Shown here: positions 63,851 to 64,000 of the stretch, piece after piece
Layout: every line of letters starts with the position of its first letter
How positions within the stretch are numbered: position 1 is the first letter of the stretch
Source: Bacteroidaceae bacterium
GTDB taxonomy: Bacteria > Bacteroidota > Bacteroidia > Bacteroidales > Bacteroidaceae
Direction of reading: 5' to 3'
NCBI GenBank assembly: GCA_017542145.1
Contig: JAFXXQ010000028.1
Coordinates: 28,607-92,606 of the forward strand
Length of the DNA stretch: 64,000 nucleotides
Translations under genes and position numbers: made by a program
The notes under the pieces: generated by a model
What the model was told of the DNA's origin: nothing
Databases searched by the model: none
What the model saw: the letters and a program-made list of their open reading frames with translations, nothing else

Positions 63851-63955
63851 CGGCGGCTACCTACTCTCCCACTTGCGCAGTACCATCGGCGTGATCGGGC
63901 TTAACTGCTCTGTTCGGAATGGGAAGAGGTGGAACCCCGATGCCATAGCCACCTG
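63851..63955 (-). rRNA. rrf: 5S ribosomal RNA
   Basis: The minus strand reads as a Bacteroidetes 5S: CAGGTGGCTATGGC at the start, CCATTCCGAACAGAG in loop A/B, CGATGGTACTGCGCAAGTGG, and GAGAGTAGGTAGCCGCC at the end. About 105 nt; ends are approximate. The 23S and 16S genes would lie to the right, outside the window. Confidence 0.93.
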
Positions 63956-63967
63956 AATAACTCGACT

Positions 63968-64000
63968 GACAATTAATAATTAAATATTAAGAATTAATAA
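63968..64000. repeat. Heptamer-type AT array upstream of 5S
   Basis: About four units of the AATTAAT family, with drift, run to the window edge, in the 23S-5S spacer. A two-copy version lies at the end of the DJ-1 gene. Confidence 0.6.

Overview
This window is chromosomal DNA of a Bacteroidales bacterium, most likely Prevotellaceae. The evidence is consistent: a type IX secretion (T9SS) translocon gene (sprA), several secreted proteins with T9SS-type C-terminal tails, TonB-dependent receptors with carboxypeptidase-like regulatory domains, BACON and BspA-type leucine-rich-repeat lipoproteins, GH43/GH29/GH127 enzymes, A-rich ribosome-binding regions, and many promoters of the Bacteroidetes type (TTTG, about 20 bp, TAnnTTTG). 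I see no phage, plasmid, insertion sequence or CRISPR array.

Layout. 1-3614: C-terminal half of SprA, cut by the window edge. 3698-8175 (minus): a two-catalytic-domain GH43 enzyme translationally coupled to a guanine-deaminase-like protein. 8824-19663 (plus): TonB-dependent receptor with DUF4249 lipoprotein, S9 dipeptidyl peptidase, a small membrane protein, GH29 fucosidase, transglutaminase-like lipoprotein. 19650-20717 (minus): nucleoside hydrolase. 21019-21092: tRNA-Arg(CCG). 21545-23917: GH127. 23914-29154 (minus): pyrH, ung, asnA, acyl-CoA ligase, nadK. 29291-35379 (plus): a tight run pdxJ-exbB-exbD-tonB-DJ-1-ispD-recG. 35431-37224: BspA-like lipoprotein and a divergent AraC regulator. 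37509-50142 (minus): metG, comM/yifB, GH3-family protein, a giant secreted repeat protein, a YugP-type metallopeptidase, purA, fur, and a LytTR membrane regulator with a small three-helix membrane protein. 50829-63592 (minus): AlkD-like protein, M49 peptidase, TPR protein, BACON/OB-fold lipoprotein with an Oar-like receptor, GDPD, YgjP-like metallopeptidase, thioredoxin, a T9SS-tailed secreted protein, Nudix hydrolase and vsr. 63851-63955 (minus): 5S rRNA with two terminators, the end of an rRNA operon that continues beyond the window.

How the genes fit together. SprA is the outer-membrane channel through which proteins with tails like those of the GH43 enzyme, the giant repeat protein and the 62 kb protein would leave the cell. 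ExbB/ExbD/TonB would energise the two TonB-dependent receptors. The peptidases and glycosidases fit a host- or plant-glycoprotein-degrading lifestyle, but the CAZyme genes are scattered and not organised as a SusCD polysaccharide utilisation locus.

The most unusual layer is not a gene. The window carries many short tandem arrays with unit lengths of 6, 7, 8 or 9 bp. Four of them form inverted pairs flanking a 38-113 bp ORF-less core (8487-8670, 16978-17100, 50614-50778, 51431-51502). Others sit inside or at the very start of coding sequences (vsr, ispD, the DUF4249 gene), and palindromic repeats sit in frame in the transglutaminase gene. The units differ but the design is the same, which suggests a process that makes or spreads such arrays. 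This is my main candidate for something undescribed.
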